From: Ifrita kowaldi
Taxonomy: Eukaryota; Chordata; Aves; Passeriformes; Cinclosomatidae
Assembly: GCA_013398055.1 (NCBI GenBank)
Contig: VZRS01004527.1
Location: 1-64,000, forward strand
Direction: 5' to 3'
Length of the DNA stretch: 64,000 nucleotides
Below, in pieces: positions 27,701 through 39,090 of the stretch. How positions within the stretch are numbered: position 1 is the first letter of the stretch; every line of letters starts with the position of its first letter. The position numbers and the translations under genes are program-made. Below the pieces are notes generated by a model. The model ran no database searches, was not told where the DNA came from, and saw only the letters and a program-made list of their open reading frames with translations.

Positions 27701-29323
27701 CCACTCAGACTTCAGCATCAAATTCATCACTGACATGCGAATGTCTCTCCATCATTCTATGGTGCTGCTGGTTTTCTGTGTAGTTTGACATGTGTCTGTT
27801 TCCAAACAGAGGTGCCCCAGCCTTCGCTGCGGTTGAACTCCTGGAAGCTGAGTTGATACTAGTGAGCGTGCGTGGGTTTGGTACAAGTCTTGCTAGACCC
27901 ATGCCTGAGAACAGCTTTTTGTGCATTACGAGCAGAGGAGGTAAAAACACAGCCTGCCAATTTGATGCAGCTGTGTTGTGTAGGAGTCTGATTTGCCTTT
28001 GTGCAGATGAATTATACAGCCAAGGAATTTCCAGCTCTTGGCACAGGCTGCTAAAGCATGGATAAGCTTAGTATTTCTTTCCTTCCAGCAAGGACCACCC
28101 TCATGAGCTGGAAAAATGCAATGTAGAGGGGAGTCCAAAGACTGCCTCTAAATCTTACTCACAGATTGGAACTGGTTCTCCCTGAAAAAGAGGTAGAGAA
28201 ATCCTTTCAACACCTAGCAATTAGCTCTCCTCCCAGAACAGTGCCCATTGCAGTTCACTAGTCTTTATGCCTTGGGCAGAAGAGGTGAAGTCTGCTTCAC
28301 ACTGATTTTCTGGTTCACCTGCAACTTGAATTGGCACAAATCCTTTTAAGCACCTTCAGTAAACTCGTGTTTTGCTAAATACTTGAGGGCAATGACTATC
28401 ACAACGTAGAAGCTTCATTAAAATCTACCTGTCAAAGACTACTTATTTTGGATTAAGGCAGCATTTCCTTTAGAATATACTGGCTCTGTGTCCAATAAGC
28501 AGTGAAGCCTTCATGTTCAGGGCCTTTTCAGGGAAAAGGCAGCTCAGTCTTGCTTGTCATGATGTGTTCTGCCTAGCCTGTGCCATGCTTCAACAAAGAA
28601 AATATTATAGTAAACTAAAACTTTAAGGAAAAATAGCTGTGGACAAATACAGAAGAATTCAGCCAGTCTTGGAACTTACTATCCTCAATTTGATCCATCT
28701 TCTTCACAGATTTGAGCATTATTTGTGAGGTTAAGTATGTGTCACCTGCGCTAATCTCTAGTTTGAAAAAGAAAAATTAATTGCAGCATACTCAGAGAAC
28801 AAAACCTCTCTGGTTCATTGAGGTCAGCAGCAACTTGAATCTTGCTTGTCCTAGATATGGGGATTTTTTTCCTTTTTTCTTTTCTTTCTTAGAGGGGTCC
28901 CAGGTTGAATAGCATCTTGTGATGATGATGCAGATAAAGCAAAGCATCTTGTAACTTAACACAGAGACTGAATTCCCAGGAAGCATTTAGATCTTGGATG
29001 ACTAGGATGTTTTGTTGAACATGTCACACTAACACACTAATGCATGATAACAATCCATTGAGTTCATAAAGTTTGAAAAAGCACTAACAAAGGACAGATG
29101 ATGCAAGACAGGAAAAAAAGGGAGCAGTTTGTTTTCTCAATACAGTTGATAGATGCTTGGAAATTAAACACGACATACTTGCTGGAAGCCAAAATCTTCT
29201 ATTGTCCTGCTGATCTCCCCCTCTGTTTGCTTTCTTTTCCCTATTACAAATGAAATGCTGGAAGAATTGTTATATTTAATAACTTATTGTGGCGTCACTG
29301 TTCTACTGAAATCCTGCAAGAGT

Positions 29324-29366
29324 TTCTTTTTCTTTTTCTTTTTTTTTTTTTTTTTTTTTTTTTTTT
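29324..29366. repeat. poly(T) tract with TTTTTC steps
   Basis: Three TTTC/TTTTTC steps lead into 28 uninterrupted T (29339-29366). No retroposon body was identified next to it. Confidence 0.9.
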
Positions 29367-30565
29367 GCCTGCTTAGGATCAGGCCATTATATTCATGTGG
29401 AAGCTGGGATATAAGTGAAGCAGAAAAAAATGCACCCAGCAGAACCACTCGATAAGGACAGAAGCAATGCCCAAGTCCTTCTCTTCCACAAAAGTCTACT
29501 GAAGCATTCACGGGAGCATCCTTAGTGATGGGAAGAACCTTGACACCAGGAAGGGATTGGTTCTGAACTCCATAGCTTTAGTCCATGTCAGGATGGAAAT
29601 TAATTTAGCAATAGGGCTTAGGACAGCTGATTGGCTTACAGATGCCTTCTCCCTTCCTCTCTATTACTTAAGGCTGCAACTCTTACCCATTTGGAGACTT
29701 AAGCTGGTAGAAAGTCAACAGGCGGAGTTTGCCGAGCAAATTCCCCTCTTCTCACAGAAGTGTTGACTGTGAAGCAATTGTGGATTTGGTTTTTGTTTTG
29801 TTGTTCATTTGTTAGTTTTTGTATGTGTGGTTTTTTCACCAGAAATAGGGAAGAATTCAAATTAAACAGATTCAGAATTGAGAATTTGCTTAATTAGATG
29901 GAAATAATGACTAAGTTAGAAATGTTACCCTAAAGCAACTCAGTTATTTTTACTCAAAAATCTAGCTGCATTGTGAAATAGAGCAAGTTGTCTCAGTCCA
30001 CCTGAAGAAATGAAACATGCATGGACTTAGACTAGTTTAGGGCCTCAGCCAGTTCTGACAGCTTTATTGAAAACTACTGACAAGTACAAATGTTGCAAGC
30101 TGCTTGTCTATGTCATGTGAATTTTAAATATTGCTCCATGACTCTATATTGGTAAATAGAAATCCATCCTGTTCTTTTCAAAACTTTTATATTTGATGCC
30201 TTAGTGTAAAACCCCCTAAAAAGGCTGCATGCTTCAGAGACAGGACCCACAGCTGCCTGATTGTGGGGCAGCATTTTAGGAGGCAGCACTCTGTACGTGA
30301 CCTTCAAAGGTGTGACCTTTGTGACTATTTGTTGATCTACATTCCCTTCTTTAAGGCAGCTGACTGTGGCATCCCACCCTTAATGGGAAAAAACACCCAA
30401 GATTCATAGATCCTCATGGTCAAAAGGAACAACAAAAATCAGAGGGTCCACAAAAGCCCAGAAATTTCATTTGTAAATTACACACTTGGCATGGAAATTG
30501 GTATTTTAGTTTCTGACCTATATAAGCACTGGCCAGTGGCTTTAGGATAAAGGTGTACAGTAGAA

Positions 30566-30857
30566 NNNNNNNNNNNNNNNNNNNNNNNNNNNNNNNNNNN
30601 NNNNNNNNNNNNNNNNNNNNNNNNNNNNNNNNNNNNNNNNNNNNNNNNNNNNNNNNNNNNNNNNNNNNNNNNNNNNNNNNNNNNNNNNNNNNNNNNNNNN
30701 NNNNNNNNNNNNNNNNNNNNNNNNNNNNNNNNNNNNNNNNNNNNNNNNNNNNNNNNNNNNNNNNNNNNNNNNNNNNNNNNNNNNNNNNNNNNNNNNNNNN
30801 NNNNNNNNNNNNNNNNNNNNNNNNNNNNNNNNNNNNNNNNNNNNNNNNNNNNNNNNN
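30566..30857. other. Assembly gap, 292 N
   Basis: A run of N abuts a GGAAGGCA-type repeat. In the homologous copy at 51 kb the same position holds a long GAAA tract, so the gap most likely hides an unassembled purine microsatellite. The written gap length need not be the true one. Confidence 0.98.
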
Positions 30858-30974
30858 AGAAAGGCAGCAAGGCAGGAAGGCAGGAAGGCAGGAAGGCAGA
30901 AAGGCAGGAAGGAAGGCGAGAAGGAAGGTAGGAAGGCAGGAAAGCAGGCAGGCAGGAAGGAAGGCAGGAAGGAA
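30858..30974. repeat. (GGAAGGCA)n-like purine microsatellite
   Basis: Irregular alternation of GGAA, GGCA and GAAGGCGA units up to the unique sequence at 30975. It is the right edge of a tract truncated by the gap. Frames through it (Pro/Ser/Leu or Gly/Arg/Lys repeats) are not genes. Confidence 0.93.
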
Positions 30975-31461
30975 TCAGCAGTCCTGATGGCTCCAGCATT
31001 GATCCAGCTGATGGCATGTCCAAGGTCCTGTGGGTATCGCCCAGGCTTGGTAGGGGTACCTTTTCATAGACAGGTTTTCCCCACCCTGGAGCTAAGTTTC
31101 TCGCTTTCTATGCAAATCAGTTATCATGCACAGTTCATTCTTTCAGACTTTTCTGGAATTGGGCCAGAGGGCTTTCGGGGTCTTGGGTGGTCTTGATTCC
31201 TCCCCTACAAGGTCCATGCCCACTTCTCAGCCTCATTCCTGCACTTGAGTTGTACCTGTACTTGTGCTTATCTGTAGGAGCCATAACAAGGATGCTTGTT
31301 CCAGAAAAGTGCTGCCCTATCTCTGCATGGCCCCTTCTCCAGCCACATCCTGTTCTTTCTCACAGGTTGTTATTACCAGCAATCCTTGACTGGCTCCACA
31401 GCTATCTGTCTATTGGTGTTTGACACATACACATCAGTCCCCTTATCTTCTAGGCTTCTGC

Positions 31462-34400
31462 ACTGGCTTACTGGGACCAAACCTCTGTTTATTTCTTGCC
31501 TTAGTCTTCTCTTACTGATTATTTAAAACCAAACACAGTGAAGAAACCAATCAGTGAAGAGCTAAACTAGGCACCTAGCTGAACTACAGTCTAATCCCAT
31601 CTGCTCTGCTGGAGCCTTGCAGTACATCTGAGTGACATCAGGGAAGGGGATTCAACAGTCTTACATCCCAGTCCCACGGCTGCATAATGCAGTCCTTCTT
31701 CTCTACTGTCTAGACCTCCTTGGTTACTCACTTGGATCTGAGAGCTTTGACTTACACATTCTTAAAACATTAGCAAGGGAATACTCTGGGAGGCTGTTTT
31801 AATGGCTGTTCACAAAACTCGGCAGCAGACTTTCTCTATGACACAGTATACAAACCAGTGAATCAAGATCTTTGAATCCCTTATCCTGTCCATGAGTCCT
31901 CCCCTGTGTCCCCTCTTCCCTTTGCACCCTTCATAGGATTAATTCTTTGTCATAATTCAAGTGGATACTTGTTAGTAAGTTATAAATCCCCACTGAGTGT
32001 CCTTGTTTAAATACATGAATGCACATACTGATGTACACAGGCAGAGGATGCCTAACTTTTTTTTCACTTCATGGACCTCTGTCTGGAAACACAGTGTAAA
32101 ACATTCAGGGCAACAAAACTGTGCCTCCAGTGTGCAGCAAAATCTGGTACAATCAAACTAGAAGGAACTGCTCTTCTTCTGATGCTATTTTAGTGTGCTG
32201 TTTTCTTCAGCTACTAACCTATGAACAGGAGTAGATTATTTCTTTTAATGATGACCATTAACATGGAAGACAATTTGTCCTTCTCAGGGAAGGAAGTCAC
32301 TGGTAATGGTCAGGTTTTCCACTTTTCCTTGCAGTTACCAAAAATAATGATAAAATAGCACAGTTCTCTATCTATTACTCTAGTCATTAAGTAAATGATG
32401 AAGGGTATACACTGTACATAGGACTTAAATGGATGCTCAGATCACAGTGTTTATGGGAAATGGTAGAAGACATGGCTGTTAATTGAAGTTAAGGAAGTTA
32501 TAGCAGAGTACTGAACTATGGAGCTGAAAACTATGGCAATAAGGGAATGGCTCTATCTTTAGCAGAGAGTAACATGCAACATGAATCTGATGCATGCCAC
32601 CAGTCAAATATTTAGAGTTCCTACACAGAGAGGACCAGCATATCATATTCTTTCTTTTTCTGGCAGAAAGTACTGAGTCCATGCTAAACAACATCTGTGC
32701 CAGTGAAATAAGCAGCAGCATTTTACACAAAGCTATGTCTGAGATCTTACTTTCGTTCACTTAAGTAGTGGGGGTATTAAAGAGTACAGAGAAGCACAGT
32801 TAAAAGGTCAGTACACAACAGAAGTTGCTGTAGGGGCTGAACCTGTCAAGGTCTGTGCAAACAACCACAGACCCTTCGGAGAAGGAGCTATCATGAGAAA
32901 GGTCTCCCAAGCCCTTTGGGTGACCCTTCTGTTTTCTGTGGCTTTGCTTCTCAGTGTTACTTGGAGGAAGTATGTTTTAACCACTTATAAAGCCATGGAT
33001 CTGATGCTTCTTAGACATGGCATAGAAACATGTTTTCTGCTACCACTTGCTAATATCAAATACTTCAAGTCATATAATCCTCACTGAATTCATCAGGTGA
33101 AAATTGTATAATTTGTACAGCAGTTTCTGTGCAAGTTGTTAATCTTTGACTCATTCCACCGTTTATCACTCCAAGCATTTATTCTGACCTTCCGAATGGC
33201 TCCTGAGGAGACTGACTTTCAGTAAGGAGACCACAACCTATGGCCATGTTTAGAGGTTATAAATTCTCCCTGGAGAGTTAAAGACATCTTGAAAATGGGA
33301 CTCAGACCCATACTGATAGACACGTGTGACTGTCAGTGCTAAGAACAACCAAAGTAAGTTTTTAAAGGTGGACTTGCTGCTTTTTTCTAAGAATTTCATT
33401 ATAACATGTTTTTTTTGCATGCTAATCTAATGTTTTATACTCAGGATTTTTTTCACAGAGCACAAAGAAAATCTATACAAATTTTATTGTGAATATCACT
33501 GCAACTTTATCCAAAATGTAACGACTGAACTTTTCTGTGGACAAAACTGGGAAGATCCAAAGTATAATTACAGATTAATATTAAATTTGACTGGGTTTAA
33601 GTATCCTTGAACTATTAAATAACTCAGCAAGCTAAAGTCATATTTCAAAGTAGTTAGAGAAGGCTAGAAAAAAATCCAGGGTCCCTAATTTCTGCACAAA
33701 AAGCTGAAAGGAGTTTGCTGGGGTAGGTAATCCTCTTACTACATTGCCAAAATTATTTCAGGGATTGTTTTATTGAAAAATTTGGCCTGAATTTATTCAT
33801 GTGAAAGGTCTTCTACAGCTGTCCAGCTCTATCCAATTGCAGGTGGTGAGGTATCAAGTATGGAGAAAAAAATAGAGTTTTCATGAGTTTGCTACTGAAC
33901 TTCAATCATCCATTCACTTTGCAAGCTCTTGATAACAGACACTGAACATAACTTTGTCACTACCTCTGGAAAGGTTAATGTACAACAAATTCTGTAGATT
34001 TTTGAAAACTTAATAGGAAAGGAAAATATTTCAGGATATGTTAAACAATAATTTATAGTTGACCTGTTCCTGATAACTTTAGGGGAAGTTGCAGCACATA
34101 GGCTTTGCTGACACTGAGACATCACTTAGACATCTGGGAAACATTTCATTGCTTAGCTGTATCAGCCACAAGGTATCTATAAAGCAAATAAAGTGTGTGG
34201 TCACTCAAAGTAAGGCTGCAGTGAATAGAACATTGGATATCATCTTCTGTCTTTACCACGGTGACACACTACTGCTAAGCAACAAAAATTTGGCCTATGG
34301 ACTGCAAATAAAGGCTGACTTAGAACTAACGTGTAGCTTGCTCTCCACACTTTATGATTCTAAAGAAGACCTCCCCTTCTTTCTAAGGAAGACGTCCCCT

Positions 34401-35988
34401 CTTTTCCTACTATTGATGCATTTTCTTTTAAAATGAAGTGTACAGGACTTATTGCTCACTTCTTCTGAGTCCCAGTTTTACAACGTGTAAGTCAAGGCAC
34501 ACTAATCTGCACACCTACCCTACATGATCTTTGTTTGCACCAATAACAGTCTGAAAGGCATTCTCCTCCACTTCTTTGCATTATACAATTATCACAGATT
34601 TCTTTTTTCTCTTAGTCTGAACCATTCCTTTTTAGAGATTGTCTGAACATATAAAGTGTAACCGCTGTGCTACCTCTAATAGTCCAGCCACACCTAAAAT
34701 AAACCACTATTTTTTGTCCTGAAGTTCTTTGAGGCTAGTAGAAAAAGTAGGGAAAGATCAGCTGGTTCCAGTTTGGTGTGGGTATCCAACCTGAAACATT
34801 ATGGGTGCCGCTCTACCTGGACTGTATGGAATACAGCAAAACCAGAAGACTAAATCGGATGTAAGATGGTGAAAATTAGTTGGAGGAATAATGAGTGACA
34901 AGAGAAAGTCTGTATAAGCTTTATTAAAATCTGGATAAGTTGCTAAAATGGTCTGGTAACATGAAGCTATGCAGTATATGCTTGTGATCAGACAAGCAAT
35001 GTTATAGAAGTATCTTAATCAATTCTGTCTTTTCTTTTATTTTGAAAATATTTCATCAACTTTTTATTACTACATCTGAAAAGACTAGAACCAAAATGAT
35101 TGAGGGATCTCATGCTTCATTGGGAGCACAACTATGAATGTCAAGTGATTGAAATAGGATGATTACTTGGGATGAAGAACACATTTAGTACTGGGGCTAC
35201 ATACACTATACACTATATTTTTTGGGTTTTGTCTTTTCTATTGATGGAAAAAACCCTAAAACACAGCTTTAGTCTATACAACTCTCTCTTCTTCAATACA
35301 GAATAACTGTACCTTTCTTCTCTGAAATACTGACATGTTGGAGGTTATGGTTAAAAAACTAACAGCAGAAAAGATCCACCTAAGCTGGCTTGTACAACCC
35401 ACCCAGCTGACCTTGGCAGAAAGTGTAGAGATCCTCTGCACTAATGGAGGACAACACAAGATGTGCAATGTGGTCAGAGAAGTGTGTTAGAAAATTTTAC
35501 TCCAGAAAACTCATTTGATTACTTTTCATAAAAACACCTATAATTCACAAAAGTACTTTGGTTAAGACAAAAATAAGATCATCTGTTCGAGTTGATGTAT
35601 CCTTGGTGAAAACACCTGACTTTGCAAAACTGAACTGAACAGCCTCAAACAACCCATACATTGTCTGCACGTTACACTCAAGCTAAGAATTCTGAAACTT
35701 CCATTCCTTTTCTGTTTAGTCATCTGATTTGAAATTAATCTGAAGAATACAGAGCTAAAACGCAAATTCTTGTGTGTTGGCTTCCAGATCCAATGTACTC
35801 CAAGAGGAAATTCCATGTTCTAGGAAAATATTTTCCAAAGGCTTGGATCAGAAGTCATCTAGAAACAAGCACAGTGCTGTTTGAAGTACAAGCCAAGCAA
35901 ATCAGCACCGCAAAACAATCTCTGTACTGTGCTTCATTTCCTGAATGCAGTTTTCTATAATGAAATTTCCTTCCCTTTGTTTGTATTT
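31462..35988. other. Non-coding stretch, no recognised gene
   Basis: Nothing I can name in 4.5 kb of AT-rich DNA. A 64-codon frame at 32893-33087 begins with a signal-peptide-like hydrophobic stretch but has no other support. Confidence 0.55.
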
Positions 35989-36085
35989 AGAATCATAGAA
36001 CATTTCAAGCTGAAAGAGACCCATAAGGACCCTCAAGTCCATATTGAGACCAACTCCATCGAGTCCAGCTCCAATTTCCAGAAAC
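35989..36085 (-). mobile_element. CR1-type 3' end fragment
   Basis: AGAATCATAGAACATTTCAA followed by GCTGAAAGAGACCCATAAGG and a CTCAAGTCC motif is the reverse complement of a CR1 3' terminus (GGACT...GATC...GGTC...TTCTATGATTCT). The copy is short and diverged. It could be the 3' end of a CR1 or of a SINE that borrowed that end. No tRNA-like part was seen to its right. Confidence 0.6.
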
Positions 36086-37398
36086 TAATGTTGTCTGGCA
36101 TCAAATTGACTTTGTCTGTTAGGTTTCTATCAGTTCTTGGACAGTTCTGCCTGCTGTTAAAATTGCATGCGGTGCAAATAAGTACTAAAACTCATTAAAT
36201 ACTTCTGTTTGACTTTTATAGAGAAATAAGATGCTTCTCCAGGTGAAGAACTTTGCACCAAAACTGCCCTTTTAAAAACTGTTTTAAAAAGGTTTTAAAA
36301 ACTATGTTAGCTATTAAACTTCACATCTGTCTAGAAACTTCTCCAAGAAACTGGCACACCTGTCCTTATTCACAGCAGGGCTAATTCTGAACTGCTTGTC
36401 TTACACGATGTAAAGATGTTTTCATATGCGTGCTCATCCATGCTTGCTGCTTTCCCTGACCTTTAAACTCTTCTTGCTGAAACTTGTTCAGCACTAAGTT
36501 CATATTAAATGTCAGTAGATGGGGGTTGGGGCATTGAGGCATTGAAGTTATCCATCTCTCAGAGAAAGAGGGGGAAAGTATTTTATTGAACACTCTGTCA
36601 TGCTTCATGGCAGTGAGTCTCATTGCTGTGTAGATGGTACCAGTTAGGAGAGGTGGGGGACAGAGATTCTGTCAGAACGTGGGGAAGTATTTAGGTTAGT
36701 GGCTGCATCTGCCTGGCTGTTTTCAGTTGCATTTTTGGCTATAGAATTTAGTATGTCAGAGGAGAGGGCCAAGCCTGGATGAATTTGAATAACTTGAATA
36801 ATGTGTCAACAGCATGTATGAAACGCACCTTCTCCTCAGCTCTGACACCACTGGTAAATCTGTGGATCTGTGAAACCAAGTGATGAAGCACTCTTCAGAG
36901 CTTCATCATGGGATAACTCTGTCATACCAAAACAGCACAGATTTTAGCTTTTACACGGACAGAACCTAGCCAGTGCCCGCATCATATCAGTTGCTCATCT
37001 CTACACATTTTAGCCTGTACAAAGCTTTAATTTCCAGAAGTCCTGAAAAAAAATGGTTGTGTGCTTTGATTTCTATGCATTTCCCAACTCCATACAAATT
37101 CTGTAATGCATACCAAGAGTTGGCTGAAAGCACAACAAGTAGGAGAAGAAGAGAGACATTTTATCCCGGTGGAGGCTGAATTACATTCCCATGAGGTCTT
37201 ATGTGTAAAACCAGCTTCTGAAGCATTTCCTGTAGCTGACAGTTTCAGCCTCAACTCTGCAGCAGGCAACTAGTGAATGCAGGTAGGCAAGCCATTCCCT
37301 GACATCATAAGCTTTTCCAGGAAAAATGTCGTTTTGTTTTATTTTCATACCAGCCCTGAATAGTAAAGACTTAACACACAAGTCACCCTCATATTCCA
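36086..37398. other. Non-coding stretch, no recognised gene
   Basis: AT-rich unique-looking DNA. Open frames are all under about 80 codons. The last part, from 37399, is the left arm of the large duplication described below. Confidence 0.6.
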
Positions 37399-37466
37399 TC
37401 TGTTCGTTACTCACTACCTTCCACTTATTTTCTTCTGCATGAAAACACTAAAACATCTATTTAAAT

Positions 37467-38460
37467 CAAAAAATCATCAAGGTTGGAAGAGACCTTCTAG
37501 ATCATCCAGTCCAATCGTCCACCCAGCACTATTGCTGTTACCCCTATACCACATCACCAGATCCAGGTGCCTGTTAAATACCTGCAGCGATGTTTACTCT
37601 ATCACCTCCCTGGGCAACATATTACAATGCTTGATCGACCTAATGGTGAAAAAATGTTTTCTAATATCAGAATTCCCCCTGTCTCAGCTTAAGGTTATTT
37701 CCTCTTGTCCTCTCACTACAGGCAGAGCAAAAGAGATCAACCCTCACCTCAATGCAGCCTCCTTGCAGGCAGTTGTAGAGAGCAATGAGGTTCCCTCTGA
37801 GCCTCCTTTTCTCTATAGACTACAGTAAAACAGCTCTTTCAAAGGTTCCTTGTGTGACACTATCTAAAGATTTCACAAGCTGTCTTGCCCTTCCCTGGAC
37901 ATGCTCCAGGAGCTCAGTGTATGTTTTAAAGTGAGTGGCCCAGAACTGAACACAGGATTTGAGGTGTGGCTTCACCAGTGCCAAGTACAGGGGGACAATC
38001 CCTGCCCTGGTCCTGCTGGTCACACTGTTGCTGGTACAGGCCAGGATGCCATTGGCCTTCTTGGCCACCTGGGCACACCCTGGCTCATGTCCTGCTGCTG
38101 TCACCAGCACCCCCAGGTCCTTTTCCTGTGGGCAGCTTTGCAGCCACTCTGCCCCAGCCTGTGGCACTGCCTGGGGTTGTTGTGACCCAAGGGCAGGACC
38201 CGGCTCTGGGCCTTGTTAAACCCCACTGGCCTCAGCCCATGATCCAGCCTGTCCAGATCCCTCTGCAGAGCCTTCCTACCCTCCAGCAGATCTACACTCC
38301 CACCTGACTTGGTGTCATCTGCAAACTGACTGAGAAGACACTCAATCCCAATGTCCAGATCGTCAATAATGTTAAACATGACTGACCCCCAAAAGAGCCC
38401 TGGGAAACACAATTGGTGGCTGGCCACCAACTTGATTAATTCCATTCACCACCACTCTCT
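37467..38460 (-). mobile_element. CR1 LINE, reverse transcriptase C-terminal half and 3' end
   Basis: On the minus strand, from 38460 leftward: a 'GVPQGS'-type region relic, 'MFNIIDDLD', the catalytic 'QFADDTK' box of the reverse transcriptase near 38330-38350, '[12 protein letters not shown]', then after a frame change 'EKDLGVLV', 'AKKANGILACTSNSV' and 'LVKPHLKSCVQFWA'. The remaining part decays to a recognisable 3' UTR ending near AATCATCAAGGTTGG (37467). One base is missing after the 'RLG' codons, so the catalytic box and the downstream part are in different frames. It is therefore inactive. The element continues past the N at 38461 into 39027-39090. Bases 37938-38217 are about 98% identical to 58774-59053 in inverted orientation. 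Confidence 0.9.
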
Positions 38461-39026
38461 NTCTGTTCGTTACTCACTACCTTCCACTTATTTTCTTCTG
38501 CATGAAAACACTAAAACATCTATTTAAATCAAAAAATCATCAAGGTTGGAAGAGACCTTCTAGATCATCCAGTCCAATCGTCCACCCAGCACTATTGCTG
38601 TTACCCCTATACCACATCACCAGATCCAGGTGCCTGTTAAATACCTGCAGCGATGTTTACTCTATCACCTCCCTGGGCAACATATTACAATGCTTGATCG
38701 ACCTAATGGTGAAAAAATGTTTTCTAATATCAGAATTCCCCCTGTCTCAGCTTAAGGTTATTTCCTCTTGTCCTCTCACTACAGGCAGAGCAAAAGAGAT
38801 CAACCCTCACCTCAATGCAGCCTCCTTGCAGGCAGTTGTAGAGAGCAATGAGGTTCCCTCTGAGCCTCCTTTTCTCTATAGACTACAGTAAAACAGCTCT
38901 TTCAAAGGTTCCTTGTGTGACACTATCTAAAGATTTCACAAGCTGTCTTGCCCTTCCCTGGACATGCTCCAGGAGCTCAGTGTATGTTTTAAAGTGAGTG
39001 GCCCAGAACTGAACACAGGATTTGAN
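38461..39026. repeat. 564-bp exact duplicate between two single Ns (likely assembly artefact)
   Basis: Bases 38462-39025 are the same as 37399-37962 (offset 1063), including about 70 bp of unique flank outside the CR1. A single N stands on each side (38461 and 39026). The CR1 reading that stops at 38460 resumes at 39027 further upstream in the same ORF. The block therefore interrupts one element and was probably placed into a gap by the assembler. Confidence 0.93.
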
Positions 39027-39090
39027 GAGGATCCAGTGGGACCTGTGGGAGATAGTGTCAAATGCTTTATTGAAGTCTAGATATACAACA
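39027..39090 (-). mobile_element. CR1 LINE, 5'-most piece of the 37.5 kb element
   Basis: The minus strand reads a 'VYLDFNKAFDTISH'-like segment (here TATATCTAGACTTCAATAAAGC and onward), the conserved reverse-transcriptase block that lies upstream of the part at 37467-38460. By comparison with other CR1 copies about 100 bp of coding sequence is missing between this piece and 38460. That marks the true gap size better than the inserted duplicate does. Confidence 0.8.

Larger units (their letters stand above)
21040..30371. other. Long non-coding stretch with a few low-complexity tracts
   Basis: No gene recognised in 9.3 kb. It holds an A/G-rich tract (21585-21705), a poly(T) tract (29324-29366), a short TGCATG-rich palindromic patch near 23185-23217, and a GC-richer patch near 24600-24770. 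The minus-strand frame at 25334-25780 (148 codons) has no motif I recognise. A possible isolated exon at 27810-27940 is discussed among the findings. Confidence 0.55.
30372..31461 (-). mobile_element. LTR-type endogenous retroviral repeat, copy A (with gap)
   Basis: This segment is homologous over its whole length to 51015-52735 (minus the insertion there), in the same orientation, and the two copies are clearly diverged. Features favour a minus-strand LTR of about 1 kb. A purine-rich AGAAGATAAGGGGA sits just outside a possible TG start at 31436, as a polypurine tract would. A TATATA element lies at about 30519-30526. The opposite end fades at TCCCACCCTTAA (30372). A polypurine microsatellite, mostly lost to an N gap, lies inside. 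No retroviral gene is present. Exact termini and target duplication were not established, so it could instead be another long non-autonomous repeat. Confidence 0.55.

Noticed and set aside
30478..31023. 181-codon minus-strand frame with Pro/Ser/Leu repeats
   Set aside because: It crosses 292 undetermined bases and a purine microsatellite. The frame is not real evidence of coding.
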